Shown here piece by piece: positions 31,892 to 43,455 of a stretch of DNA of 64,000 nt. The DNA is from Prochlorococcus sp. AG-363-P06 (GTDB lineage: Bacteria; Cyanobacteriota; Cyanobacteriia; PCC-6307; Cyanobiaceae), in the NCBI GenBank assembly GCA_003280025.1, contig QCGD01000009.1, positions 19,644 to 83,643 of the forward strand, written 5' to 3'. The notes beneath the pieces were generated by a model. The model ran no database searches, had not been told where the DNA came from, and saw only the letters and a list, made by a program, of their open reading frames with translations. The translations under genes and the position numbers were made by a program. Position 1 is the stretch's first letter. Every line of letters starts with the position of its first letter.

Positions 31892-33352
31892 ATGTGTGGA
31901 ATAGTTGGAATTGTCTCTTCTGAGGATGTAAATCAACAAATTTATGATAGCCTTTTGCTTCTTCAGCATAGAGGTCAAGATTCAACAGGAATAGCTACAA
32001 TGGAAAATACTGTTTTCCATCTACATAAGGCTAAAGGTCAGGTAAATAATGCTTATAGAACTAGAGATATGAGAAATTTAATTGGAAAAATTGGATTAGG
32101 TCATGTAAGATACGCAACAAAAGGATCAGCTGAAAGTGTAGAAGAAGCACAACCTTTTTATGTTAATGCCCCTTATGGGATTGTTTTAATACATAATGGA
32201 AATTTAACTAATACCAGAGACTTAGAAAAACAATTATTTAATATTGATAAACGTCATACTAATTCTTCCAGTGATACAGAAATGTTATTAAATGTCTTTG
32301 CTACAGAATTACAAGAACAAATTCATAATCAAGAATTAGAGCCAGATATTCTTTTTAATGCTGTGAAAAAATTACATAAAAGAATTCAAGGATCATATAC
32401 TTCAATAGCATTAATTTCGGGTCATGGTTTATTAGCTTTTAGAGATCCATTTGGTATTAGACCTTTAGTTATTGGTCGAAGAATTTCGCTTAAAACCCAA
32501 CATGAAGAGTGGATGGTTGCAAGCGAATCCTTGGTATTGGAAAATAATGATTATCAAGTAGTCAGAGATGTAGAACCTGGAGAGGCAATTTTTATTAATC
32601 ATAATGGTGAATTTTTTGCTAAGCAATGTTCAGATAATCCAAAATTAGTTCCCTGTGCTTTTGAATATGTTTATTTAGCTCGACCAGATTCAATTATGAA
32701 TGGTATATCTGTTTATAAAGCCCGTTTAAAGATGGGTGATTATTTAGCGGAAACTATTAAACAAAAAATTACATCAGGGGATGTGGATGTTGTTATGCCT
32801 ATTCCTGATTCTTCTCGTCCAGCTGCAATGCAAGTAGCAAGGCAATTGGGTATAGAGTATAGAGAGGGTTTCTTTAAAAATAGATATGTTGGTAGAACAT
32901 TTATAATGCCTGGTCAACAAAAACGTAAGAAATCAGTGAGACAAAAATTAAATGCAATGAGTACAGAATTTAAGAATAAAAATGTATTAATAGTTGATGA
33001 TTCTATAGTCAGAGGTACTACTTCAAAAGAAATTGTTCAAATGGCAAGAGATGCGGGAGCAAATAAAGTGTTCTTTACTTCTGCTGCACCACCAGTTCGT
33101 TTTCCACATGTTTATGGTATTAATATGCCTAATAGAGATGAATTGATAGCTCATGACAGAACAATAAATGAAATAGCAGAAAAACTAGAAATTGATAATC
33201 TTGTTTATCAAAGCATAGAAAATTTACGTAAAGCGATTATTAGCGATTCTCCAATTTTGGATCTTGAAATGAGTTGTTTTACAGGTTCTTATGTCACAGG
33301 AACAGTTACTGAAGAGTACTTAAATTGGGTAGAAAATGAATATAAATCCTAA
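31892..33352 (+). CDS. purF: Amidophosphoribosyltransferase
   Basis: MCGIVGI N-terminal nucleophile domain; [36 protein letters not shown]. Confidence 0.97.
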   Translation: MCGIVGIVSSEDVNQQIYDSLLLLQHRGQDSTGIATMENTVFHLHKAKGQVNNAYRTRDMRNLIGKIGLGHVRYATKGSAESVEEAQPFYVNAPYGIVLIHNGNLTNTRDLEKQLFNIDKRHTNSSSDTEMLLNVFATELQEQIHNQELEPDILFNAVKKLHKRIQGSYTSIALISGHGLLAFRDPFGIRPLVIGRRISLKTQHEEWMVASESLVLENNDYQVVRDVEPGEAIFINHNGEFFAKQCSDNPKLVPCAFEYVYLARPDSIMNGISVYKARLKMGDYLAETIKQKITSGDVDVVMPIPDSSRPAAMQVARQLGIEYREGFFKNRYVGRTFIMPGQQKRKKSVRQKLNAMSTEFKNKNVLIVDDSIVRGTTSKEIVQMARDAGANKVFFTSAAPPVRFPHVYGINMPNRDELIAHDRTINEIAEKLEIDNLVYQSIENLRKAIISDSPILDLEMSCFTGSYVTGTVTEEYLNWVENEYKS

Positions 33353-35790
33353 TTTATAAAATTTTGATGACTAAAACAATTTTCAAGATATTCGTCTTTT
33401 TCTAAATTTAAAAAATCTACTGTTAAAAATTTTTTATTAGATTCAAAACTCAATTTATCAAAGTTTATCCTAGCAGATTTGTTTTTATTGGTTTCAATAT
33501 CAAGGTATTTATTACTTGGTAATAATTTTATGAACTGATCATTTTTAAGTTGAATTTTTTCATTTATATATCCTAATTTATAATCATTTGCATAATATAT
33601 TTCATCATTTTTAAAACTAAAAAATTTTCCTTTTTGAGACACTAAATAAAGTTTTTCGCCAACTTTGCTTTTACAGCAAGAAACTATTTTTTCAGTCGGT
33701 AAAAGCTTTGTTAGTAATAAACCTTGAGATTGTTTAGTAGTTGGTGTTAAATATTGATTAGATAAATTAAATTTAAAAATTCTTCCTATTGAAGTTAATA
33801 TTATTAAGTTCTCTTCTCCTTTATAAATAAATGAATCAATTATTTTTATATTATTTTTTAATTTTGTAATTGCAAATGCTCTATTACTTTTAAGCATCTC
33901 ATAATCAAATAAAACTTTTTTAAATCTTCCATCTGAATTTAAAGTACATAAATAATTTTTTATTTCTTTATCAATATGATGAAAATTTATGATTTCTTTA
34001 GGGTCAATATTTGCTAATACTTTATTATCTAATTTATAATCATTATTAATATTTTCCTTCCAATTAATTTGAAAAACACGACCTGTATAAGTAATTCCAA
34101 TAATTTTTAAATTTTTTTCAATATTGCATATAAACTTTTGGACATTTTTATTTTCTATAATTTTATTTTCAGCTTCTAATGATTTTCTGTAACTATTAAA
34201 ATTCATTTTTTTTAAATATAGTCTATTGTTTATATATAATTTAGTTTTTTTGTTTATAAGCTCTTCTAATATCTGATTATTAATAGTTTCTATTTCGTTA
34301 TCTTGATTTATATTTTTTAGTATTTTTGTTTTTCTTTTTATATTATATTTATGCTTTAATATAAGTAATTCTTTTATTAATAATTCAAATAATAATTTTC
34401 TTTCATTCAATAGCTTGTTTAAATAGTTCTTTTTTTCTTCTAACTTTTTTATATTGATATCTATTTGGTTTCTTTCTAGATTTGTTAATTTTTTTAGTGG
34501 CATATCTAACACTGCGTTTGCTTGTCTTTCACTTAATTGAAGATTTTTAATTAATATTGATTTAGCTTCAGAAGAATTTTCTGACTTTTGAATAATTTCA
34601 ATAATATTTTTTATTTTTTTCGTTGCTATAGATAACCCCTTTAGGATTTCAAGCTTTTCTGATGTGTTTTTTAGAAAATACCTAGTTCTTTTTCTTATTG
34701 TTTCTTCTCTAAATTCTAAGAAATATTCCAGATATTTCTTTAAGGTTAGTTGAATTGGTTTGCCATTTATTAGAGCTAAAAATATTGAGCCAAAGTTTGT
34801 TTGTAAACTAGTTTTTTTGTATAAACTGGAAATTACAATATCACTATTAGAATCTTTTTTTAATTCTATTACAATTCTCATTCCATCTCTATCGCTTTCA
34901 TCTCGAATATCTGAGATACCATCAATTTTTCCTGTATTAACAAGTTCTGCAAGTTTTTCAATCCATCCTGCTTTACTTATTTGATACGGAAGTTCTGATA
35001 TTACTAAGGCATTTCTTTTGTGTTTGCCCTTACCTATATTTATTTCTTCTGATTTTATTACACCTCTGATTGTTATGGATCCTTTTCCTGTTTTATAAAC
35101 TTCTTTAATCCCATCATTGTAAATTAATTCACCTCCTGTTGGAAAGTCAGGTCCATGAATAATATTCAGTAGTTTCGTATCACTTATTTCTTTGTTCTTT
35201 ATTATGGCAATTAATCCATCTACTATTTCTCCTAAATTATGAGGTGGAATGTTTGTTGCCATGCCCACAGCAATTCCTGATGAACCGTTTAATAATAAAA
35301 AAGGGAGCTGTGCAGGCAAAATGTCAGGTTCTTGTTGTGAACCATCAAAATTATTTGAGTAACTTACAGTTTCTAAATCAATTTCTTCAAGAAATCCTTC
35401 ATTCGCTATTGGAGCAAGACGGGTTTCTGTATATCGCATGGCTGCTGGGGGATCGTTATCTACTGATCCAAAATTCCCGTGACCATCTAGTGTTGGATAT
35501 TTCGTTGAGAAATTTTGGACTAATCTAACTAATGCATCATATACTGCTTGATCCCCGTGAGGATGATATTTCCCCAGAACATCTCCTACAACTCTAGCGC
35601 ACTTTCTAAAGGGCCGATCAGGTGTTAAACCTAATTCATGCATTGCAAAAAGAATTCTCCTTTGCACAGGTTTAAGCCCATCCCTAGCGTCAGGTAAAGC
35701 TCTTCCAACTATTACGCTCATTGCATATTCCAGATAGGAACGCTGCATTTCTTCTTGGAGCGATATAGAAGTGAATTTTTCTTTATCCAT
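33349..35790 (-). CDS. Type IIA topoisomerase subunit A (GyrA/ParC-like)
   Basis: [72 protein letters not shown]. Confidence 0.93.
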   Translation of the reverse strand: MDKEKFTSISLQEEMQRSYLEYAMSVIVGRALPDARDGLKPVQRRILFAMHELGLTPDRPFRKCARVVGDVLGKYHPHGDQAVYDALVRLVQNFSTKYPTLDGHGNFGSVDNDPPAAMRYTETRLAPIANEGFLEEIDLETVSYSNNFDGSQQEPDILPAQLPFLLLNGSSGIAVGMATNIPPHNLGEIVDGLIAIIKNKEISDTKLLNIIHGPDFPTGGELIYNDGIKEVYKTGKGSITIRGVIKSEEINIGKGKHKRNALVISELPYQISKAGWIEKLAELVNTGKIDGISDIRDESDRDGMRIVIELKKDSNSDIVISSLYKKTSLQTNFGSIFLALINGKPIQLTLKKYLEYFLEFREETIRKRTRYFLKNTSEKLEILKGLSIATKKIKNIIEIIQKSENSSEAKSILIKNLQLSERQANAVLDMPLKKLTNLERNQIDINIKKLEEKKNYLNKLLNERKLLFELLIKELLILKHKYNIKRKTKILKNINQDNEIETINNQILEELINKKTKLYINNRLYLKKMNFNSYRKSLEAENKIIENKNVQKFICNIEKNLKIIGITYTGRVFQINWKENINNDYKLDNKVLANIDPKEIINFHHIDKEIKNYLCTLNSDGRFKKVLFDYEMLKSNRAFAITKLKNNIKIIDSFIYKGEENLIILTSIGRIFKFNLSNQYLTPTTKQSQGLLLTKLLPTEKIVSCCKSKVGEKLYLVSQKGKFFSFKNDEIYYANDYKLGYINEKIQLKNDQFIKLLPSNKYLDIETNKNKSARINFDKLSFESNKKFLTVDFLNLEKDEYLENCFSHQNFIN

Positions 35791-35868
35791 TAAAGCGCAA
35801 AATTAAACATGCTTTAGTTAACCTTAATTAAGACTAATAGGTAAAAATTTTTTTACCAGTCTTAAATA

Positions 35869-36732
35869 TTAGGAAGATTGATTTATTTTTAATTTTGCCT
35901 TTCTTATGTCTTTTTGAAGTTGGTCATTTTTTAAAAGCTTTTCTGTTGAAATTTGTAGTTTTTCTCCCCATAATTGTTCTTTCCTATAATCATATTCAAC
36001 ATAATTCGGATTTCTAATTAAAGCTTTTTTTGCTAGTAATATTGCTGAATTAATATCTTTTATTCTTAAACATGAAGCTAGTCCTAGTAATGGTTCTGCA
36101 TTTTCTTCAAGAGCAATAGCTTTTTTGAACACTTTAATAGATAGATTTATTTTGTCTTGTTCAAAGTACGCTAAACCTTGATTATTGATTGCTTGCCAAA
36201 ATTCAGGTTTGATTTGTACTGCTCTTTCATAAATATTTATTGCTGCCGAGTAGTTCTTTTCCATTAAAAAAATATTTCCTAATTGAAATATTGCGTTATG
36301 ATTCTTAGGTGTTATTTTTAAACCTGATTTTAATGCAATCTTTGCATCTTTTAGTTTTAATTGTTTAAAAAAAATATTACTTTTTGAAAAATATATTTCA
36401 CTTAAATTAGGGTTTAATTTTTCTGCTTTTTTTAGAGAAATTAATGCTTCTTCATATAATTTATTAGCTACTTGTGATTCAGATAAAATTAACCATAACT
36501 TTTCATCTAATTTATTAATTTTAACAGCTAATTTGGCTAGATTAAGACTCTCTTTAATTTGTCCAAAATATAAAAGTTGATATGCATTTCTACCAATAGA
36601 TAAACTTTCTTTTTCTAAATTTTTTATTGTTGGTAAGTAATAATAAGGAACTAATGCTTTTAATTGATCTTCTACTAATAAGAAATTAAGTAATAAGGAA
36701 ATACACAATATTTTTGTGAAATGTTTATTCAT
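35869..36732 (-). CDS. TPR-repeat protein, probably exported
   Basis: Signal-like N-terminus; repeated A..........P...AI..... 34-residue pattern (GLKITPKNHNAIFQLGNIFLMEKNYSAAINIYERAVQIKPEFWQAINNQGLAYFEQ). Confidence 0.85.
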   Translation of the reverse strand: MNKHFTKILCISLLLNFLLVEDQLKALVPYYYLPTIKNLEKESLSIGRNAYQLLYFGQIKESLNLAKLAVKINKLDEKLWLILSESQVANKLYEEALISLKKAEKLNPNLSEIYFSKSNIFFKQLKLKDAKIALKSGLKITPKNHNAIFQLGNIFLMEKNYSAAINIYERAVQIKPEFWQAINNQGLAYFEQDKINLSIKVFKKAIALEENAEPLLGLASCLRIKDINSAILLAKKALIRNPNYVEYDYRKEQLWGEKLQISTEKLLKNDQLQKDIRKAKLKINQSS

Positions 36733-36736
36733 AATC

Positions 36737-37678
36737 TTAATAATTTTTTAGCATTGCTTTTATGTTTCTTTTCCACATCCAAGGTTTTATTCTTTTTAAT
36801 GTTGACCCTCTTAGATTTTCTTCCCATTTCTTATCATCCCAACTTAATGCATTAATATCAAGATTCTTAATCCATTTTTTTGGAGTAGTTTCAAAAGTAT
36901 TGTTGTAGGGAACAGTTTTATTCCAAGGGCATACATCTTGGCAAATATCACATCCTGCAATCCATCCATTTAAATTTTTTTCAATTGTTTTTGGTATTAT
37001 TTTGCTCCTACTTTCTATAGTGTGATAGGAAATACATAAGTCGGATTGTATAACAAAAGGTTCTACGATTGCTTTTGTAGGGCATTGTTCTATACATTTT
37101 TCACATTTACCACAAAGCGACTGATAAGGTTTATCTGGTATTAAATCTTTTGTGAGAAGCATAAAACCTAAGGTAAACCATGACCCATAATTTTTGTTTA
37201 TTAGATTACTGTGTTTACCGATCCAACCTAATCCAGATTCTTCGGCCCATGCTTTTTCAAGGAGAGGGGAGCTGTCAACACATATTTTCCATTTGCAATC
37301 AGGTATTTCTTCTTTTATCCATTTACTAATATTTTTTAATTTCTTGTAAATAACTTTATGATAATCTTCTGCCTGACCAAATTTCCCAATTTTATATTTT
37401 ATATTTTTTTGATTTTCTTCACTTTGATAATTAAATCCAACACTTAAAACACTTTTTGCTCCTTCTAAGAGCGATTCTATGTTTTTTCTTCTTTCTGCTT
37501 CCATCCATTTCATTTCACTATGATAGTTATTTGATAACCATCTCTCTAATGCATTAGTTCTTAATTTTATTCGAGAACTTCCTGGTATTGTTGCAATTCC
37601 ACAGATCGCAAAACCTTCATAAATTGCTCTTTCTTTTAGTTTTTTACTTAATTCTATTTTGTTTTGATTTGTTTTCAT
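36737..37678 (-). CDS. queG: Epoxyqueuosine reductase
   Basis: Two 4Fe-4S clusters CGKCEKCIEQCPTKAI and CDICQDVCPWNK; AWAEESGLGWIGKHSNLI. Confidence 0.93.
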   Translation of the reverse strand: MKTNQNKIELSKKLKERAIYEGFAICGIATIPGSSRIKLRTNALERWLSNNYHSEMKWMEAERRKNIESLLEGAKSVLSVGFNYQSEENQKNIKYKIGKFGQAEDYHKVIYKKLKNISKWIKEEIPDCKWKICVDSSPLLEKAWAEESGLGWIGKHSNLINKNYGSWFTLGFMLLTKDLIPDKPYQSLCGKCEKCIEQCPTKAIVEPFVIQSDLCISYHTIESRSKIIPKTIEKNLNGWIAGCDICQDVCPWNKTVPYNNTFETTPKKWIKNLDINALSWDDKKWEENLRGSTLKRIKPWMWKRNIKAMLKNY

Positions 37679-37814
37679 AATTACTTCATTATGAATAGGA
37701 TTTCTTCTAAAAGGTAATATTTGACTAAAAAACTAATAAATAATTTAAATATATCCCTATTAAGTAAAAACAGTTAAATCTTTAGTAAAATTAATGTAGC
37801 GAGAAAAATTAATT

Positions 37815-38552
37815 TTGGTTGAATCGAATCAAAATCAAGATTTGAACCTAGGATCTAGGCTCCAACAGGATTTAAAAAATGACCTTATAGCTGGCTTGTT
37901 AGTTGTAATACCTTTGGCAACTACTATTTGGCTATCATCTGTAGTAAGTAAATTTGTTTTATCTTTAGTCACTTCTGTTCCTAAACAATTAAATCCATTT
38001 ATTACACTCAATCCCTTATTACAAGATTTAATTAATTTAACTTTAGGTTTAACAGTTCCTTTATTAGCAATTTTGCTTATAGGGTTAATGGCTAGAAATT
38101 TTGTGGGAAGATGGCTTTTGGAATTTGGAGAGGGTACATTATCTAAAATACCTGTAGCGGGAGCAGTTTATAAAACTCTTAAGCAATTGCTTGAAACTTT
38201 TTTAAGTAATAAATCTAATAGATTCAGAAGGGTTGTTTTAGTTGAATATCCTCGTGAAGGATTATTTAGTGTGGGCTTTGTGACTGGTGCTGTTGGTCCT
38301 TCTCTTCAGCCAGAACTAGAAGAAAAATTATTAAGTGTTTTTATTCCTACAGCACCTAATCCAACAACTGGTTGGTACACATTAGTTCCTGAATCTTCAG
38401 TTAAAGATCTTAATATTTCTGTAGAGGATGCTTTTAAAACAATCATTTCTGCTGGGATTGTTAATCCAGATGACAAAAATAATACAACTAATCCTACATT
38501 TTCAAAATTATTTTCTCAATTAAGAGCTTCTACTAATACTCCTTCAACTTAA
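37815..38552 (+). CDS. DUF502-family membrane protein
   Basis: DLIAGLLVVIPLATTIWLSSVV, IPVAGAVYKTLKQL, PTAPNPTTGWYTLVP. Confidence 0.85.
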   Translation: MVESNQNQDLNLGSRLQQDLKNDLIAGLLVVIPLATTIWLSSVVSKFVLSLVTSVPKQLNPFITLNPLLQDLINLTLGLTVPLLAILLIGLMARNFVGRWLLEFGEGTLSKIPVAGAVYKTLKQLLETFLSNKSNRFRRVVLVEYPREGLFSVGFVTGAVGPSLQPELEEKLLSVFIPTAPNPTTGWYTLVPESSVKDLNISVEDAFKTIISAGIVNPDDKNNTTNPTFSKLFSQLRASTNTPST

Positions 38553-38555
38553 TAG

Positions 38556-39185
38556 ATGCGTATTAATAGATCACTTTCTAGAGAATTATCTTTAATTTCA
38601 TTAGGTATTATTAAAGATAAAGGAGATTTTAAATTCAATCAGCTTCAAATAGAAGAGCTTTTTGAAGCTGCTTTAGATTCACTAATAAACCACTGTAGAG
38701 ACGAGTTAGATAAATGTGAAGCAGATTTAGAAAATGCCTCACAATACATATTAGATAGTGAATTGAAAGAAGATGCTAATTCTTCTTTTTCAAGTGAAAG
38801 AGATGAGTTAAAAAAAGCACTTCATAAAATTGAATTGGTAATGAATACTCTTGCAGTTACTTTAGATTTTCCAAAATTAGTAGTTTCTAGCAACCAAATT
38901 GATATTAGAGAAGATGTTAATCAACGGATTTTACACATAATAAATAACATTAAAATTATTGATTCTGAAATTGACGAAGTAATGGATGGTTGGCGATTAA
39001 AAAGGTTGCCAAGGATTGATCGTGACATTTTGCGTTTAGCTTATGTAGATATTAATTTTTTAAAAACTCCTGTAGCAGTAGCTTGTGATGAGGCAGTAAA
39101 TTTAGCTAATAAATACAGTGATATACAAGGAAGAAAGATGATAAATGGAGTTTTAAGGAGATTGCAAAAAGTTAACTTGCAATGA
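38556..39185 (+). CDS. nusB: Transcription antitermination protein NusB
   Basis: Position before ftsY; C-terminal DGWRLKRLPRIDRDILRLAYVDINF...VACDEAVNLANKYSDIQGRKMINGVLRRL. Confidence 0.92.
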   Translation: MRINRSLSRELSLISLGIIKDKGDFKFNQLQIEELFEAALDSLINHCRDELDKCEADLENASQYILDSELKEDANSSFSSERDELKKALHKIELVMNTLAVTLDFPKLVVSSNQIDIREDVNQRILHIINNIKIIDSEIDEVMDGWRLKRLPRIDRDILRLAYVDINFLKTPVAVACDEAVNLANKYSDIQGRKMINGVLRRLQKVNLQ

Positions 39186-39245
39186 TTATTTGATATAAAT
39201 AAATAGTATTTTAGAATTTAATTAATATACGATCTGAAAATATTT

Positions 39246-40484
39246 ATGACTGATTCTGATAATTCTAGAAAATGGGCTTCAGAAGCTTATGCGATTCTAA
39301 AAAAACAACAAGCGGAGCAAAAAGAAGCGGAGCAAAAAGAAGCGCAGCAAAAAGAAGCGCAGCAAAAAGAAGCGCAGCAAAAAGAAGCGGAGCAAAAAGA
39401 AGCGTTTTCTGATACTTCAAACTTAAAAAATACTCCTCTAAGCTTTGAGAATGATAATGAAGTTGAACTAGGAGAATTTGATGATGATTTTACTTGGTCA
39501 GCCATGGTCTTGGCTGCTCAAGGGAAAAAAATAAATCAAATATCAATTGATGAAATTGATTGGTTAACTAAATTAAGAAGGGGTTTAGAAGCAACTAGAA
39601 AAGGTTTTGTTACAGAATTATTGGACAAACTAGGAGATGATCCTCTTACTCCAGAATCTCTTGATGATTTAGAAACCCTATTAATAAGAGCTGATGTAGG
39701 AATTGATTCAACTGATAAGGTAATTTCATCTCTTAGAAAAAAATTAAACGAAGAAGTTGTTGGGGGAGAAGAGGGAATTAAATTTCTAAAGGAAGAATTA
39801 AGGGTAATTATTGATAAACCAATAAAAAATTCTGGTAGAAGTCTTTTAGTTCCTGAAAAAGGCAAGTTTAATGTTTGGTTATTAGTTGGAGTTAATGGGG
39901 TTGGTAAAACTACAACTTTAGGAAAATTAGCTTATTTATCATCAAGAAGTAATTATAAAACTTTGATAGCCGCTGCTGATACTTTTAGGGCAGCAGCAGT
40001 AGAGCAATTAAAGGTATGGGGCGAAAGGAGTAATGTTGATGTAATTTCTAATCAATCAACAAATGCTGATCCAGCAGCTGTGGTTTTTGATGCTATTAAT
40101 TCAGCAAAAAAAAGGAATTGCGATTTATTACTTGTTGATACTGCAGGTAGATTGCAAACAAAAACTAATCTTATGGATGAATTATCAAAAATAAAAAGAA
40201 TTATTGATAAAAAGGTTCCTGATGCAATAGTTGAATCATTATTAGTTTTGGATGCAAGTCAAGGTCAAAATGGTTTAAAGCAAGCAAAAAGTTTTGCAAA
40301 ATCAGCAAATTTAAGTGGTGCAATTATTACGAAACTAGATGGGTCTTCAAGAGGGGGGGTTTCTTTAGCTGTTTCTGCAGAAGTTAATCTACCTATAAGA
40401 TTTATAGGTGCTGGAGAGGGAATAAAAGATTTAAGACCTTTTAACAGTTTTGAATTTGTGGAAGCTTTGCTTGCAGATAGATAA
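39246..40484 (+). CDS. ftsY: Signal recognition particle receptor FtsY
   Basis: GVNGVGKTTTLGKLAYL, AADTFRAAAVEQL, DTAGRLQTKTNLMDEL, TKLDGSSRGG. Confidence 0.97.
   Translation: MTDSDNSRKWASEAYAILKKQQAEQKEAEQKEAQQKEAQQKEAQQKEAEQKEAFSDTSNLKNTPLSFENDNEVELGEFDDDFTWSAMVLAAQGKKINQISIDEIDWLTKLRRGLEATRKGFVTELLDKLGDDPLTPESLDDLETLLIRADVGIDSTDKVISSLRKKLNEEVVGGEEGIKFLKEELRVIIDKPIKNSGRSLLVPEKGKFNVWLLVGVNGVGKTTTLGKLAYLSSRSNYKTLIAAADTFRAAAVEQLKVWGERSNVDVISNQSTNADPAAVVFDAINSAKKRNCDLLLVDTAGRLQTKTNLMDELSKIKRIIDKKVPDAIVESLLVLDASQGQNGLKQAKSFAKSANLSGAIITKLDGSSRGGVSLAVSAEVNLPIRFIGAGEGIKDLRPFNSFEFVEALLADR
39312..39401 (+). repeat. Six tandem in-frame 15-bp repeats (gcgSagcaaaaagaa) encoding A(E/Q)QKE
   Basis: Read directly: units start at 39312, 39327, 39342, 39357, 39372, 39387; S pattern g,g,c,c,c,g. 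Confidence 0.97.
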
Positions 40485-40551
40485 ATATTTAATTAATTTT
40501 TTTTAAAATTATAATTTTAATGTTAAAACATAGCTATATATTTCATTTGTT

Positions 40552-41895
40552 TTGCTTAATAATCAAAAAGACAAATTATTTTCTAAGAAAGTTATAGAAA
40601 CATTTTTAGAAAATGACTATAAATCATCAATTAAAAAGAACGATAAATTTTCCGAACTTGCATTTTCAATTGCATATTACTTAAAATCTTTTTCTAATAT
40701 AAAAAAATTATTAGATTATATATGTTTAATTTTTAAGCATATTTTTGATCAAACATTAATTATAATTATCCCATTAAATGAAGATGGAGAAATATGGAAT
40801 GAAAATATCAGAATTTCAGCAAATATAAAATTTTTGCAAGTGGAAATAGCAATTAATAATTTTCTTAAAAAGTTTAATTTCTCTAAAAAGTTTAAACTAA
40901 AGGAAATCGAAACTTTTGAACAAGCTTTAAAAAATAATTTTAAGGAATATAATATTGAATCTGAAAAAATTCTATCTAGAGGTAAATGTAGAGGATTTAT
41001 TTATATATTTAACAACTTAATTTCAAGCAAGACTATTTTGGATGATCAAATTTTTAATTTTATTAAAAATTGTCTTGCTATTGGGTTAGAAAATTATTGG
41101 TTAATAAAAACTAAAAAAAGGCATGAGAATGTAGATAGAGAAATTTCTACTGGAGCTGAAATACAGTCTCAATTATTACCTGATTTTTGCCCAGCAATTT
41201 TTGGCGTAGACTTAGCTGCTCATTGCAGGCCTGCTCTTCAATTAGGTGGAGATTATTTTGACTTCATGTCTTTGAAGCCTAATTTCTCAGAAAAGAGAAA
41301 AGAAAAATCTAAATGGGCTTTAGTAATAGGTGATGTTATGGGAAAAGGTATTCCTGCTGGTCTTCTAATGACCATGTTAAGAGGAATGTTGCGTGCAGAG
41401 GTTTTGACAGGTTTGCCTCCAGATAGAATTTTGCATGATTTAAACCACTTGGCAATTAATGATTTAGATCAATCGCATCGATTTGTAACTTTGTTTTATT
41501 CAGATTATGATCCTAGAACAAAGAAATTGAGGTATTCTAATGCTGCTCATAATCCGCCGTTGCTTTGGAAAAATTCTGAGCAGAAAGTTATAAAGTTAGA
41601 TACTGAAGGATTTGTTCTAGGATTACAAAAAGATGCTGACTATAAGTGTGGTGAAATTAAGCTTAATGCCAATGATTTAATTCTTTACTATACAGATGGA
41701 GTAACTGATACTTCAAATGCTTTAGGAGAAAGGTTTGATGAGGAAAGGTTAATAAAAACATTTTCAAAACTATGTAAACAAACTTATTCATCTCAAGAAA
41801 TTCTCAATAAGATTTTTAAAAAATTAGATGACTTTACAGGTCAAAATAGACATTTAGAAGATGATGCTTCTATTGTAGTTTTTCAATTGAGGTAG
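40552..41895 (+). CDS. PP2C-type (SpoIIE/RsbU-like) serine phosphatase with N-terminal sensor-like region
   Basis: GAEIQSQLLPDFCP, LGGDYFDFM, VIGDVMGKGIPAGLLMTMLRG, YYTDGVTDTSN, DDASIVVFQLR. Confidence 0.88.
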   Translation: MLNNQKDKLFSKKVIETFLENDYKSSIKKNDKFSELAFSIAYYLKSFSNIKKLLDYICLIFKHIFDQTLIIIIPLNEDGEIWNENIRISANIKFLQVEIAINNFLKKFNFSKKFKLKEIETFEQALKNNFKEYNIESEKILSRGKCRGFIYIFNNLISSKTILDDQIFNFIKNCLAIGLENYWLIKTKKRHENVDREISTGAEIQSQLLPDFCPAIFGVDLAAHCRPALQLGGDYFDFMSLKPNFSEKRKEKSKWALVIGDVMGKGIPAGLLMTMLRGMLRAEVLTGLPPDRILHDLNHLAINDLDQSHRFVTLFYSDYDPRTKKLRYSNAAHNPPLLWKNSEQKVIKLDTEGFVLGLQKDADYKCGEIKLNANDLILYYTDGVTDTSNALGERFDEERLIKTFSKLCKQTYSSQEILNKIFKKLDDFTGQNRHLEDDASIVVFQLR

Positions 41896-41956
41896 ATATT
41901 TTTGTCACATATATGAAAAAATGCTTTATTAGTAGTAACTAAATTTTTAGATTGAT

Positions 41957-43336
41957 ATGTCAAAAGTTTGGAGTAAAAGATTTGATAGTAGTCTTAATCC
42001 TTTTATTGAAAAGTTTAATGCTTCAATTTGTTTTGATAAGAAACTAATTTTAGAAGATATAGAGTGTTCGATTGCTCATGCAAAAATGCTTGGGCATACT
42101 CAGGTTTTATCTTCCCAAGAAGCATTAAAGATAATTAGTGGCTTAGAGAATATTAAAAATGAATTTATGGAAGGGAAATTTTCCCCTGGTGCTCCTTCTG
42201 AAGATATTCACTATTGTATTGAGGAAAAACTTATTAAATTAATTGGTGAGACTGGAAAGAAATTACATACTGGAAGAAGTAGAAATGATCAAGTAGGTAC
42301 AGATTTAAGATTATGGTTAAGAAAAGAGATTGATAATCTTGATCTATTAATTATTGAGTTGCAAAAAGCATTGTTTAATATCGCAAAAGCAAATATTTAT
42401 ACTTTAATTCCAGGTTATACACATATGCAAAGAGCACAACCCTTATCTCTAGCGCATCATATGTTGGCATATTTAGAAATGTTCCAACGAGATCGAGAGA
42501 GGCTAAAACAAGTTAGATCTAGAGTGAATACCTCTCCATTAGGGGCTGCAGCATTAGCCGGTACAAAAATTAAAATAGATAGAGAATTCACGGCTGAGGA
42601 ATTGGGTTTTGAAAAAATTTATAAAAACAGTATTGATGCCGTTAGTGATAGAGATTTTTGTGTTGAATTTGTTTCAGCGTCAGCTTTAGTAATGTCTCAT
42701 TTAAGTAAGATTTCCGAGGAAATTATTTTATGGGTTACTGATGAATTTTCTTTTGCAAAATTAACTGATAAATGTGCCACAGGTAGCAGCTTAATGCCTC
42801 AGAAAAAAAATCCAGATGTTCCAGAATTAATCAGAGGTAAGACAGGAAGAGTTTATGGACATTTACAAGCATTATTAACTATGATAAAGGGTGTTCCACT
42901 TTCATATAATAAGGATTTTCAAGAAGATAAAGAACCTATCTTTGATACCGTGGAGACCACCTCTTCTTGTATTCAGGCAATGACTATATTAATAAGTGAG
43001 GGGATTGAATTTAATGTTGATAATTTAGCTGATTCGGTGGACAATGATTACTCAAATGCAACTGATTTAGCAGATTATTTAGTAGGCAAAAATGTTCCCT
43101 TTAGGAGTGCTTACCAAGTTGTTGGTGAACTAGTAAAGTATTGCTTAAAAAGAAAAATTTTATTTAAAAACCTTAGAATAGATGAACTTAAAAAATTTCA
43201 TAATCAATTTGAAGAAGATATTTTTGAACATATTCATCCTCTTAATGTCGTTAAATCCAGAATTAGTAAAGGTGGAACAGGTTTCGTTCAAGTGGAGATT
43301 GAGATAAAGAATTGGCAAAAAAAATTGTTACTTTGA
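41957..43336 (+). CDS. argH: Argininosuccinate lyase
   Basis: [30 protein letters not shown]-like, [20 protein letters not shown]. Confidence 0.96.
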   Translation: MSKVWSKRFDSSLNPFIEKFNASICFDKKLILEDIECSIAHAKMLGHTQVLSSQEALKIISGLENIKNEFMEGKFSPGAPSEDIHYCIEEKLIKLIGETGKKLHTGRSRNDQVGTDLRLWLRKEIDNLDLLIIELQKALFNIAKANIYTLIPGYTHMQRAQPLSLAHHMLAYLEMFQRDRERLKQVRSRVNTSPLGAAALAGTKIKIDREFTAEELGFEKIYKNSIDAVSDRDFCVEFVSASALVMSHLSKISEEIILWVTDEFSFAKLTDKCATGSSLMPQKKNPDVPELIRGKTGRVYGHLQALLTMIKGVPLSYNKDFQEDKEPIFDTVETTSSCIQAMTILISEGIEFNVDNLADSVDNDYSNATDLADYLVGKNVPFRSAYQVVGELVKYCLKRKILFKNLRIDELKKFHNQFEEDIFEHIHPLNVVKSRISKGGTGFVQVEIEIKNWQKKLLL

Positions 43337-43400
43337 TCAATCGAGATTAATTTTCTACAACAATGGTATTTATTGCAGTAGAATAATAAGGTAATGTTAT

Positions 43401-43428
43401 GAAACTACGGTTTTGTAGTTTTTTTAAT
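43401..43428 (+). terminator. Rho-independent terminator/attenuator-like hairpin between argH and RRM gene
   Basis: AAACTAC-GGTTTT-GTAGTTT stem-loop (43402-43421) followed directly by TTTTaattt. Confidence 0.7.
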
Positions 43429-43455
43429 TTTGGTCAATTTAAATTTGAGTTTCAA

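Noticed and set aside
35244-35528. 94-aa plus-strand ORF antisense to the gyrA/parC-like gene
   Set aside because: Overlaps the most conserved catalytic part of the topoisomerase; likely spurious.
39287-39505. 72-aa minus-strand ORF rich in CSASFC repeats
   Set aside because: Antisense translation of the 15-bp ftsY repeat; no independent support.
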